From Spirochaetaceae bacterium (GTDB taxonomy: Bacteria > Spirochaetota > Spirochaetia > Treponematales > Breznakiellaceae), in contig JAIRSS010000207.1 in NCBI GenBank assembly GCA_031255315.1, forward strand, positions 1-6,805: a DNA stretch of 6,805 nt, read 5' to 3'. Shown in pieces: positions 1 to 6,164 of the stretch. Within the stretch, counting starts at the first letter, position 1. Every line of letters begins with the position of its first letter. The notes beneath the pieces are model-generated. The model was not told the DNA's origin. It saw only the letters and a list, made by a program, of their open reading frames with translations, and made no database searches. Both the position numbers and the translations under genes were made by a program.

Positions 1-875
1 CTGTTGGAAGCGATCACCGGGATTGAAACATGTTTTTTTATTTCCACCGCAGTATAGACGGGAAAGGGGAACTCCGCGTATTTTTCAGGAACCGGTACCG
101 CATCCTTAGGCGTCGCTCCCGTAGAGATGTGAAGAATGTCGCATCCCGCGTCTTCAAAAATTTCCGCAACGCCTACGCCGTCCTCCAGGGTAGGAGTAGC
201 GCCGCCATACCTTACGCCAATAATGAACTGCTCCCCGCATTCCCGGCGCACGGCCTTGATGATATTGGCAGCCAGACGCGCCCGGTTTTCCAGGCTGCCG
301 CCGTAGTCATCCTGCCGTTTGTTGGTGAGCGAAGATAAGAAGTAACTCAAAAGAAATCCGTGCGCCCCATGAATTTCCACCCCGTCAAGCCCCGCTTCTT
401 TCAACCGTTTTGCGGCGTCTGTAAACTGAGCCTCTATCTCCGCGATTTCCTCCACCGTGAGTTCCCTGGCCTTAGCGGCGGCTCCCTTGGGGTCGAGCCC
501 CGCGGCGGAGAGTTCCGCTTCCGTAAGTTTGCTGGGGGCCGCCGGCGTCCCGGTTACGGTTTTAACGCCGCTGTGTTGAATTTGAGCCATCACCGGAACG
601 CCCGCGTCATGGCAGATCCGCCCAAGGCTGCGATACCCTTCAATAAATTCATCGGACCATATCCCGAGCTGGCTGGGATCGAGCCGCGCTCCGGCATTGA
701 TACAGGTAACTTCAGAAATGATGAGCCCTACGCCTCCACCGGCGACATTCCGGTAGTGTTCCAGATGTTCCCTCGTCATTTCTCCGTCTCGGCTCCAGCC
801 AAAACAAAGTACCGGCGGAAAAACGATATGATTTTTCAGGGTCCGGTTTTTAAGCCTGCAACGAAAAAAAACCAT
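1..875 (-). CDS. Old Yellow Enzyme family FMN-dependent NAD(P)H:flavin oxidoreductase (3' end outside window)
   Basis: The first 291 codons are present; the C-terminal part lies beyond base 1. Family members bind FMN in a TIM barrel in the cytoplasm and reduce activated C=C bonds using NAD(P)H. Family marks seen: FPP near residues 19-21 followed by a Cys at 24, GGVGLIISE (47-55), LGIWSDE (70-76), QIQHSG (98-103), the paired substrate-binding histidines in EIHGAHGFLLSYFLS (H169 and H172), then N185, R187 and YGGSLENR (191-198). The visible part ends in PVIASN, the strand that leads to the phosphate-binding loop. The ATG at 875 lies 5 nt after the leuS stop, and its Shine-Dalgarno (AGAAGG) sits in the last leuS codons, so it is probably cotranscribed and translationally coupled with leuS. 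The substrate cannot be told; 2,4-dienoyl-CoA reductase-like and YqjM-like enzymes are both possible. The family is sure; the specific function is not. Confidence 0.93.
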   Translation of the reverse strand, partial: MVFFRCRLKNRTLKNHIVFPPVLCFGWSRDGEMTREHLEHYRNVAGGGVGLIISEVTCINAGARLDPSQLGIWSDEFIEGYRSLGRICHDAGVPVMAQIQHSGVKTVTGTPAAPSKLTEAELSAAGLDPKGAAAKARELTVEEIAEIEAQFTDAAKRLKEAGLDGVEIHGAHGFLLSYFLSSLTNKRQDDYGGSLENRARLAANIIKAVRRECGEQFIIGVRYGGATPTLEDGVGVAEIFEDAGCDILHISTGATPKDAVPVPEKYAEFPFPVYTAVEIKKHVSIPVIASN

Positions 876-880
876 AGGTA

Positions 881-3346
881 TCAACCTTCTTTATGCATAG
901 CGACGATATTCACGAGTTTACCCGGAACGGTAATAACCTTCTCCACAGTCCGTCCCTCCGTCCATTTCCGAACCCCCGGCAGGGACAGCGCATGTTTTTC
1001 AAGTTCTTCCTTAGGGGTCCCCGCGGGAACGACAAACTTGTCCCGTATCTTCCCATTTACCTGGACCACAATGGTAACTTCCCGGTCAACGGTGAGGGCC
1101 TCATCATAGGCGGGCCAGGCCGCAGCCGCCGCCGATTCTGTGTGGCCCAGCTTCTCCCACAGCTCCTCGCCCAGGTGGGGAGCGTACGCGCCGATCATGA
1201 GCACCAGGGGTTCCCAGAGCGGACGGGGGACCGCTTCCAGTTTCGCCAATTCGGTGGAATAAATCATCATCTGGCTGATGGCGGTGTTGAAGTTAAGGCT
1301 CGCGGTATCGGCGGTTACCTTCTTGATGGTCTTGTGGAGAAGTCTGAGGAGCCCGCCGTCTGCCCCCGAATCTTCGGTAACCGGCTTTTCCCCAATCGCC
1401 CAGAGACGCTCCAGGAACCGGGACACCCCGATAAGCCCCGCGGTGATCCAGGGTTTGCTCACTTCCAGCGGACCCATGAACATCTCGTAGACCCGCATGG
1501 CGTCTGCTCCGTATTGCAGGATAATGTCGTCGGGATTAATCACGTTGCCCCGGCTTTTGCTCATCTTCTGGTTATCTTCTCCCAGGATCATCCCCTGATT
1601 TACCAGCCGCAGGAAAGGTTCCGGAGTGTTCACCAGCCCCAGATCATAGAGGACCTTGTGCCAGAACCGGCTGTACAAAAGATGGAGCACCGCATGTTCC
1701 GTGCCGCCTACGTAGAGATCCACCGGCGCCCAGTAATCCACCGCAGCGGCGGATGCGAAGGCGGCGCTGTTATGAGGGTCCAGGTAGCGGAGGTAATACC
1801 AGCAGGAACCCGCCCACTGGGGCATGGTGTTGGTTTCCCGCCTGGCCGGGCCGCCGCAGCGGGGGCAGCTTGTATTCACCCAGTCGTGAATCATGGCCAG
1901 AGGGGATTCCCCGGTCCCGGTCGGGACATAGGACTGTACTTCCGGGAGTTTTAGGGGGAGTTCGCTTTCGGGCAAGGCCGTGTTGCCGCATTTTTCGCAG
2001 TGGACAATAGGAATGGGTTCCCCCCAGTACCGCTGGCGGCTAAATATCCAATCCCGCAACTTGTAGTTCACCGCCTTTTTCCCTATGCCCCGCTCTTCCA
2101 AAAAGGCGGTAATCCGGCGGATCGCTTCTTTGGTGGGAAGACCGGTGAACTCCCCGGAGTTCACCGCCCAGCCGTCGGCGGAGGTGCATTCAGCGGGTTC
2201 AGCGGAATAATCGCCGCCCGGTTTGGCAGCCTCCCCCGTCGGCGGAGAATCGGATACTACTTGTATAATAGGAAGATTGAAGGTTTTGGCGAATTCCCAA
2301 TCCCGTTCATCGTGGGCCGGTACAGCCATGATGGCGCCGGTCCCATAGGAGATAAGGACATAATCCGCTATCCAGATGGGGATCTTTGCCCCATTCACCG
2401 GGTTTATCGCGTAAGCGCCGGAAAAGACGCCGGTTTTTTCCTTGGCAAGATCGGTTCGTTCAAGATCGCTCTTCTTGGCCGCAGCCTCACGATAGTCCGT
2501 TGCCGCCCCCTTCTGTTCCGGCGTAACGATCTTTTCCACCAGGGGATGTTCCGGGGAGAGGACCATGTAGGTTACGCCGAAAAGGGTGTCAGGCCGGGTG
2601 GTGTAAATCTCAAGCTCATCGTCAAAGCCCTCAATTTTGAACACCACATTGGCGCCTTCGGAGCGGCCTATCCAGTTCCGCTGCATGAGCTTTACCGGTT
2701 CCGGCCAATCCAGCCCGTCCAAATCCGCCAGGAGCCGTTCCGCATAGGCGGTAATTTTCAGTATCCACTGGCGTATGCGCTTCCTGGTTACCCGGGTCCC
2801 GCAACGTTCGCAGACCCCGTCTTTCACCTCCTCGTTGGCAAGACCGGTCTTGCAGGAAGGACACCAGTTGATGGGGCTTTCCGCCTCGTAGGCCAGGCCC
2901 TTTTCAAAGAGTTTGAGGAAGATCCACTGGGTCCACCGGTAATACTCCGGATTGGAAGTGTCTACTTCCCGGTCCCAGTCGTAGGAAAACCCCAACGCCT
3001 TAATTTGGGAACGGAATTTTTCGATGTTCGCCTTTGTCGTTACCGAAGGATGGGTCCCGGTCTTAATGGCGTAATTTTCCGCCGGGAGCCCAAAGGCGTC
3101 AAACCCCATGGGATGCAATACGTTATACCCGGCCATCCGCAGGTAGCGGCAGTAAATGTCCGTGGCGGTATACCCCTCTGGGTGGCCGACGTGCAGTCCC
3201 TGCGCTGAAGGATAAGGGAACATATCCAGCACATACCGGCGTTTTCCTTTCGGAACCCCGGAATCTTCCACAGCTTTGAATGTCTTCCGTTCCTCCCAAT
3301 ACCGCTGCCATTTTGGTTCGATTACCTCAAAGGGATATTTTGCCAT
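881..3346 (-). CDS. leuS: Leucyl-tRNA synthetase (class I aminoacyl-tRNA synthetase)
   Basis: Charges tRNA-Leu with leucine using ATP in the cytoplasm; essential for translation. Numbering is from the ATG at 3346 (821 residues, normal for a bacterial LeuRS). Seen in order: the HIGH-type signature HVGH (52-55) after PYPSAQGL; a Cys cluster CPSC...CERC (162-182) that could bind zinc; [11 protein letters not shown] before the CP1 editing domain; editing-site motifs TTRPDT (249-254) and [15 protein letters not shown] (335-349); a second Cys set CEKC (450-453) and CPRC (494-497); [11 protein letters not shown]; the KMSKS loop (594-598); an anticodon-binding helical domain; and the C-terminal [10 protein letters not shown] (762-771). 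An ATG at 3367 would add seven residues. I prefer 3346 because LeuRS usually begins M-x-KYPF and because the predicted promoter would start the message at about 3372, leaving the Shine-Dalgarno of the upstream ATG untranscribed. An Old Yellow Enzyme-type gene follows 5 nt downstream. Confidence 0.98.
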   Translation of the reverse strand: MAKYPFEVIEPKWQRYWEERKTFKAVEDSGVPKGKRRYVLDMFPYPSAQGLHVGHPEGYTATDIYCRYLRMAGYNVLHPMGFDAFGLPAENYAIKTGTHPSVTTKANIEKFRSQIKALGFSYDWDREVDTSNPEYYRWTQWIFLKLFEKGLAYEAESPINWCPSCKTGLANEEVKDGVCERCGTRVTRKRIRQWILKITAYAERLLADLDGLDWPEPVKLMQRNWIGRSEGANVVFKIEGFDDELEIYTTRPDTLFGVTYMVLSPEHPLVEKIVTPEQKGAATDYREAAAKKSDLERTDLAKEKTGVFSGAYAINPVNGAKIPIWIADYVLISYGTGAIMAVPAHDERDWEFAKTFNLPIIQVVSDSPPTGEAAKPGGDYSAEPAECTSADGWAVNSGEFTGLPTKEAIRRITAFLEERGIGKKAVNYKLRDWIFSRQRYWGEPIPIVHCEKCGNTALPESELPLKLPEVQSYVPTGTGESPLAMIHDWVNTSCPRCGGPARRETNTMPQWAGSCWYYLRYLDPHNSAAFASAAAVDYWAPVDLYVGGTEHAVLHLLYSRFWHKVLYDLGLVNTPEPFLRLVNQGMILGEDNQKMSKSRGNVINPDDIILQYGADAMRVYEMFMGPLEVSKPWITAGLIGVSRFLERLWAIGEKPVTEDSGADGGLLRLLHKTIKKVTADTASLNFNTAISQMMIYSTELAKLEAVPRPLWEPLVLMIGAYAPHLGEELWEKLGHTESAAAAAWPAYDEALTVDREVTIVVQVNGKIRDKFVVPAGTPKEELEKHALSLPGVRKWTEGRTVEKVITVPGKLVNIVAMHKEG

Positions 3347-3355
3347 CCTATTCCG

Positions 3356-3359
3356 CTCC
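3356..3359 (-). promoter_or_regulatory. Candidate ribosome binding site for the leuS start at 3346
   Basis: GGAG on the minus strand, 9 nt before the ATG at 3346. A competing AAGGA (3373-3377) lies 5 nt before the ATG at 3367 but sits between the -10 box and the predicted transcription start. It would therefore be used only by a transcript that reads in from upstream. The choice between the two starts rests on this geometry and on family N-termini, not on experiment. Confidence 0.5.
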
Positions 3360-3378
3360 GTTTCCATTTTTATCCTTC

Positions 3379-3407
3379 ATAATAGCTTCATCAACGGCGG
3401 AATTCAA
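3379..3407 (-). promoter_or_regulatory. Predicted sigma-70 promoter of leuS
   Basis: On the minus strand TTGAAT (3402-3407; 4/6 match to TTGACA) is followed after exactly 17 nt by TATTAT (3379-3384; 5/6 match to TATAAT). Transcription would begin near 3372, giving a leader of about 25 nt to the ATG at 3346. It lies downstream of the probable terminator of the M20 gene, so leuS and the oxidoreductase behind it appear to form their own unit. Confidence 0.6.
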
Positions 3408-3466
3408 GGGCGCGTTGCCTAATCAAGCAATGTTACATGTACCCGCCCGGTTCATCGCCGGGGACG

Positions 3467-3487
3467 AAAACCAGGAACTCTTCCCGG
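3467..3487 (-). terminator. Probable Rho-independent terminator after the M20 hydrolase gene
   Basis: On the minus strand a 7-bp stem (CCGGGAA with TTCCTGG, one G-U pair) with a GAG loop is followed by TTTT. It begins 60 nt past the M20 stop codon and ends before the leuS promoter. The U-run is short, so termination may be partial. The 180-nt gap 3368-3547 otherwise holds only the leuS promoter and no credible gene. Confidence 0.5.
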
Positions 3488-3547
3488 CTTTCATGGTTAC
3501 CCCCTTCTCCCCGGAGAACGCCGCCGGACGCGACGAAACAATCCCCA

Positions 3548-4786
3548 TTACCGCTCCGCCGTCATCAGCCGGGCCATCACTTTGGCACCTTTGAGGATAT
3601 TGCTGATGAGGGCGCACTCGTTGGGCTGATGCGCCGTGTCTTCCATAGGGCTCCACACCACTGCGGGAACCGCCATATTGCGAAGGGCCGCGCCCACCGT
3701 ACCGCCCCCTATGCCGATAGTCCGGGTTTCAACCCCAAGCGTCTCCCGCACCGCCTGGGAAAGGAGCCTAACCAGCGGCGCGTCCTCCGGCGTCGGCCTG
3801 GATTCAGCCTGCTGGGGAAGGGTGTAACCAATGGTTACTCCGTATTCAGACTCCACTTCGGCCTTGACGCGGTCGATTTCAGCCAGAACCGCTGTATTGG
3901 AGTACTGGGGAAGGATGCGCATATCCATACAGAATACATCTTCTCCGGGAATCGTATTGATATTGGGCACATTCGCTTCCTTTTTAGTCGGCTGAAAGGT
4001 GGAATAATCCGGCTCAAAGAGGGGGTCCCTGCCGGCGAACTTCTCCGAAAGACGGCGGTGGAGCCGCACCGCCAAATCCGCTCCGGCCAAGTGTGCGTTG
4101 GCCCCCAGATCCGGCCGGGACCCGTGAGCCTGCCGCCCCCTGGTAACAAAGCGCACCCAGATCAGATTTTTCTCGGCGATTTCAATGGTCTCCCCCCTGG
4201 GGTCCCCGCCGTCGGGGATAAGAACCATATCATCCTGCCTGAAAAGGCAGCGGTTCTTGATGAGCCAGATGACGCCGTAGGCGCTCCCCGTCTCCTCGTC
4301 CGCTGCGAAAAGAAGATTTACCGTGCGGGGCGGGACGATGTTCCCCTTAACCAGCGCCAGGGCCGCGAGTACCGAAGAGACGAGCCCCTGCTGGTTGTCC
4401 TCCACCCCCCGGCCAATGAGCCGGGGCCCCAAGGGCCCGTCATCCCTGCGCTCCACCGTCCAGGGGTCGCTCCCCCAAAGCGCCGCTTCTCCGGGGGGAA
4501 CCACATCCAGGTGGCTTATAATCCACAGCCGCCCGGCGTCCGATTTACCCGGAATGGAGGCCGCTAAGTTGGGCCGCACACCGCCTTTGGCACGCTCGTC
4601 GGGAGCGTCGTGCCGCTCCAGGCGGGTAATCCCGTGGGCTTTGAGCCAGCCCTCCAGAAACTCACACTTGTCCAATTCCCCCGTTCCGCCCGCTTCCGGA
4701 GCTATGGCGGGCCGCTTGGTGAGTTCGACTTCCAACTCCACCGCGAGGGCTTCATGTGCTTCAATAAAGCGTTCAATGTTGTTCAT
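3548..4786 (-). CDS. M20 family metallo-hydrolase (ArgE/DapE-like amidohydrolase or peptidase)
   Basis: A 412-residue cytoplasmic enzyme with no signal peptide, of the two-zinc M20 family that hydrolyses N-acyl amino acids or small peptides. All expected metal and catalytic residues are visible: H92 and D94 in SHLDVVPPG, D130 in GRGVEDNQQG (bridging Asp), E164 (general base) and E165 in DEETGS, D192 in PDGGDP, and H386 in TAHQPNE. Residues from about 203 to 310 form the lid or dimerisation domain, with H221 in QAHGSRPD. The stretches IEIAEKNLIWVRF and TKKEANVPNINTIPGEDVF resemble a distinct ArgE/DapE-like subgroup found in archaea and some bacteria, usually annotated only as M20 metallo-hydrolase. 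The substrate is not known, so no dapE or argE symbol is given. The ATG at 4786 has AAGGA 6 nt upstream. A promoter at 4850-4878 and a downstream hairpin suggest a single-gene unit. Confidence 0.95.
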   Translation of the reverse strand: MNNIERFIEAHEALAVELEVELTKRPAIAPEAGGTGELDKCEFLEGWLKAHGITRLERHDAPDERAKGGVRPNLAASIPGKSDAGRLWIISHLDVVPPGEAALWGSDPWTVERRDDGPLGPRLIGRGVEDNQQGLVSSVLAALALVKGNIVPPRTVNLLFAADEETGSAYGVIWLIKNRCLFRQDDMVLIPDGGDPRGETIEIAEKNLIWVRFVTRGRQAHGSRPDLGANAHLAGADLAVRLHRRLSEKFAGRDPLFEPDYSTFQPTKKEANVPNINTIPGEDVFCMDMRILPQYSNTAVLAEIDRVKAEVESEYGVTIGYTLPQQAESRPTPEDAPLVRLLSQAVRETLGVETRTIGIGGGTVGAALRNMAVPAVVWSPMEDTAHQPNECALISNILKGAKVMARLMTAER

Positions 4787-4824
4787 ACTATCCTTCTGTA
4801 CTGTAAATTACTCATCCCGGCAAA

Positions 4825-4843
4825 GCGGCTGCCCCGCAGCCGC
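4825..4843 (-). repeat. Perfect 8-bp hairpin in the M20 gene leader
   Basis: GCGGCTGC and GCAGCCGC form a perfect 8-bp GC-rich stem around a 3-nt loop. On the minus strand it begins at about the predicted first base of the M20 message (near 4843) and lies about 40 nt before the start codon. No U-run follows, so it is not a standard terminator. A 5'-end hairpin often protects a message from decay; that role here is inference. It could also be a copy of a genomic palindrome repeat. Confidence 0.6.
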
Positions 4844-4849
4844 GGGCTT

Positions 4850-4878
4850 AGTTTACTCCCCAAAGGGCTTTTTATCAA
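4850..4878 (-). promoter_or_regulatory. Predicted sigma-70 promoter of the M20 hydrolase gene
   Basis: On the minus strand TTGATA (4873-4878; 5/6 match) is followed after 17 nt by TAAACT (4850-4855; 4/6 match). Transcription would start near 4843, giving a leader of about 57 nt. The rest of the intergenic stretch 4787-4953 holds the leader hairpin and nothing else I recognise. Confidence 0.5.
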
Positions 4879-4953
4879 CGGAAGCTGTTCCAAACCTCCC
4901 GGGGATGGGGGGATTTGTTCCCATATGCGTTTACTTAACAAGGTCATAAAAGA

Positions 4954-6057
4954 ATGATACATTCACGGAATGAGAGGGGAAAAAACAGGCTTGAGCGGTT
5001 ACTGCCGGTTATGCCCGAAGAGTGGGAAGACACGGCAAAAGAGCCTGGGGGCATTCATACGGGGACGGGCAATAACGAGCGCTCTTGATTTGCTGCGGTT
5101 GGTATTCTTATACCTGACCGAAGGAAGATTCGTTAGCGGGACGGCGGTATTGCTGGAGCTTGGCGATATTTGTTCGATAAGCACGAAAGCGGTATTCACA
5201 AGGTTTCAAAGGTGCGGGGAATGACTGCGGCGGTTGTGCGAACACCTATACCGGAACAACAAGGCGATAGGGGAAGCGGCGCTATGGCTTGGGGAGCGAA
5301 AGGTGTACCTGACAGACGCCGGCGATAAGCCGGTACAAGGGAGTAACAAAGCGGATTACCGGCTGCATTACGCGATAGGGTTGTTTGACCTGGGGATGAA
5401 AGAAACGGCGCTGACCGGGACGGAACAGGGAGAAAAGGCAAGTAATTTCAAGAGCTGTAGAGAGAAAGACCGAGCAATTTGTTGCGCTTCGCGCTTAAAA
5501 TCCCAAAAATCGCCTTATAAGCGATTTTTACCCTGCAAACTCCGTCGGACCGGAGGTCCGCAACAGGCCGGATAATCGCGATTTTTGCGTTACTGCTGGT
5601 GCAAAAATCCACAAGCGCAACAGGCTCTAGTGATAGGGGACAGAGCGTATTGCAGCAAACAGGGGATAGAATACCTATGCGTTTCTGTGTGGTACGAAAA
5701 ACCAAAGAGGCCGGGGAGCGGGGCTTGAAGCTGTGGGGAAAACCCGGATGAGGACATAAGGGGACAAAACGTAAGTGAGGCGCATGGAAATTGCGAATAT
5801 CTCAAGAACAACGATCAGCAGTATGGTACTCACTATAGGGAACAGGGGTGGATGCGGCCTGTCGTGTAAATGACGGCGAATAAGAACGTACTCTTGCCCT
5901 TCCACCAGCCGGGAGAGATTCAAAGGTGTATCCGTACCGCGGTCTTTCGATGTCAAAAGAGAAAATGTTGTTTCCCTTGTTCCGAGCGAGATGGGCGACA
6001 GGTGGTGGAACGGAGCGGGTAGGGCCGGACAAGAAAAGCCCTGAAATCATGCTATGA
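4954..6057 (+). pseudogene. Decayed IS4-family DDE transposase (insertion sequence remnant)
   Basis: The pieces are consecutive parts of an IS4-type transposase. (1) From ATG 4954 one frame gives KNRLERLLPVMPEEWEDTAKE. (2) At about 5044 one extra C moves the frame to LGAFIRGRAIT and LDLLRLVFLYLTEG, then FTRFQRCGE. (3) A TGA at 5222-5224 stands where TGG (Trp) is expected. (4) The same frame continues with LCEHLYRNN, WLGERKVYLTDAGDKPV (first catalytic Asp) and DYRLHYAIGLFDLG. (5) A 150-bp element interrupts the gene after 5475. (6) The frame resumes with LVIGDRAYCSKQGIEYL, holding the second catalytic Asp. (7) After a frame change and probable deletion, GLEAVGKTRMRT appears (5721-5756), then SEAHGNCEY in another frame (from 5774), then scattered C-terminal pieces. 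The catalytic Glu region (Y-R-E-K signature) is not recognisable. The end at 6057 is approximate, and no terminal inverted repeats were found. It cannot make an active transposase. Confidence 0.85.
5476..5625. mobile_element. Small hairpin-rich element (MITE-like) nested in the transposase pseudogene
   Basis: This 150-bp stretch splits the transposase just before its second catalytic Asp; removing it rejoins ...EKDRA and LVIGDRAY in the same frame. The ends carry an inverted repeat, TGTTGCGCTT (5480-5489) against AAGCGCAACA (5613-5622). A GC at 5474-5475 is repeated at 5624-5625, a possible 2-bp target duplication. Inside are a 9-bp stem AAAAATCGC/GCGATTTTT (5505-5529), a 6-bp stem CGGACC/GGTCCG (5546-5560) and a 9-bp stem GATTTTTGC/GCAAAAATC (5580-5609). 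The 10-mer CGCAACAGGC occurs at 5559-5568 and again at 5616-5625. It has no coding capacity. It is either a MITE moved by another transposase or a REP-like palindrome repeat; other genomic copies are needed to decide. Confidence 0.6.
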
Positions 6058-6092
6058 ATGAATAGATGCAAAAAGGGCTCTCAAAAAAACGC

Positions 6093-6121
6093 TTGACGGC
6101 TCAGATAAAAGCCGGTATAAT
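6093..6121 (+). promoter_or_regulatory. Predicted sigma-70 promoter of the LacI-family regulator
   Basis: TTGACG (6093-6098; 5/6 match) is followed after 17 nt by TATAAT (6116-6121; perfect -10). Transcription would start near 6128, at the edge of the palindromic operator. The spacer contains its own inverted repeat, CGGCT-N8-AGCCG (6097-6114). Confidence 0.75.
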
Positions 6122-6128
6122 ACGATAT

Positions 6129-6150
6129 AAAATGTTAACGTTAACATTTT
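6129..6150 (+). promoter_or_regulatory. LacI-type operator, perfect 22-bp palindrome
   Basis: The half-site AAAATGTTAAC (6129-6139) is followed at once by its exact reverse complement (6140-6150), with CG at the centre. The core TGTTAACGTTAACA has the symmetric, CG-centred form typical of LacI/GalR-family operators. It overlaps the predicted transcription start of the lacI-type gene that follows, so bound repressor would block initiation. Autoregulation by that gene's own product is the simplest reading, but another LacI-family protein could bind. Confidence 0.8.
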
Positions 6151-6164
6151 GCTGAGAGGCGGCG

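Noticed and set aside
893..1954. A 353-codon plus-strand open frame opposite leuS.
   Set aside because: It is antisense to clearly conserved LeuRS coding sequence, shows no recognisable domain, and has the Arg/Pro/Gly-rich composition expected of a shadow frame in GC-rich DNA.
2000..3208. A 402-codon plus-strand open frame opposite the N-terminal half of leuS.
   Set aside because: Shadow of leuS: no plausible domain, and the opposite strand holds the HIGH, editing and zinc motifs.
3423..3494. A 23-codon minus-strand reading frame with a purine-rich stretch upstream, between the M20 gene and leuS (possible leader peptide).
   Set aside because: It overlaps the probable terminator hairpin, has no run of Leu codons, and ends before the leuS promoter, so it could not act as a leuS leader from that promoter.
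3437..4567. A 376-codon plus-strand open frame opposite the M20 hydrolase gene.
   Set aside because: The M20 gene on the other strand has every catalytic residue and normal family length; this frame has no recognisable features.
4880..4896. GAAGCTGTTCCAAAC as half of a long inverted repeat or an IS end.
   Set aside because: No matching inverted partner was found elsewhere in the window, so nothing supports a functional repeat here.
5222..5224. In-frame TGA read as a recoded Trp or selenocysteine codon.
   Set aside because: The gene is also broken by a frameshift, a nested insertion and later frame changes, so a simple TGG-to-TGA nonsense mutation is the economical reading.
5802..6071. An 89-codon minus-strand frame in the region before the lacI-type gene.
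   Set aside because: It lies opposite the eroded 3' part of the transposase remnant, and no conserved domain or ribosome binding site was evident.
6037..6079. AGCCCT ... AGGGCT inverted repeat as a possible IS end or terminator.
   Set aside because: Only 6 bp with a 31-nt loop, no U-run, and no matching sequence at the left end of the IS remnant.
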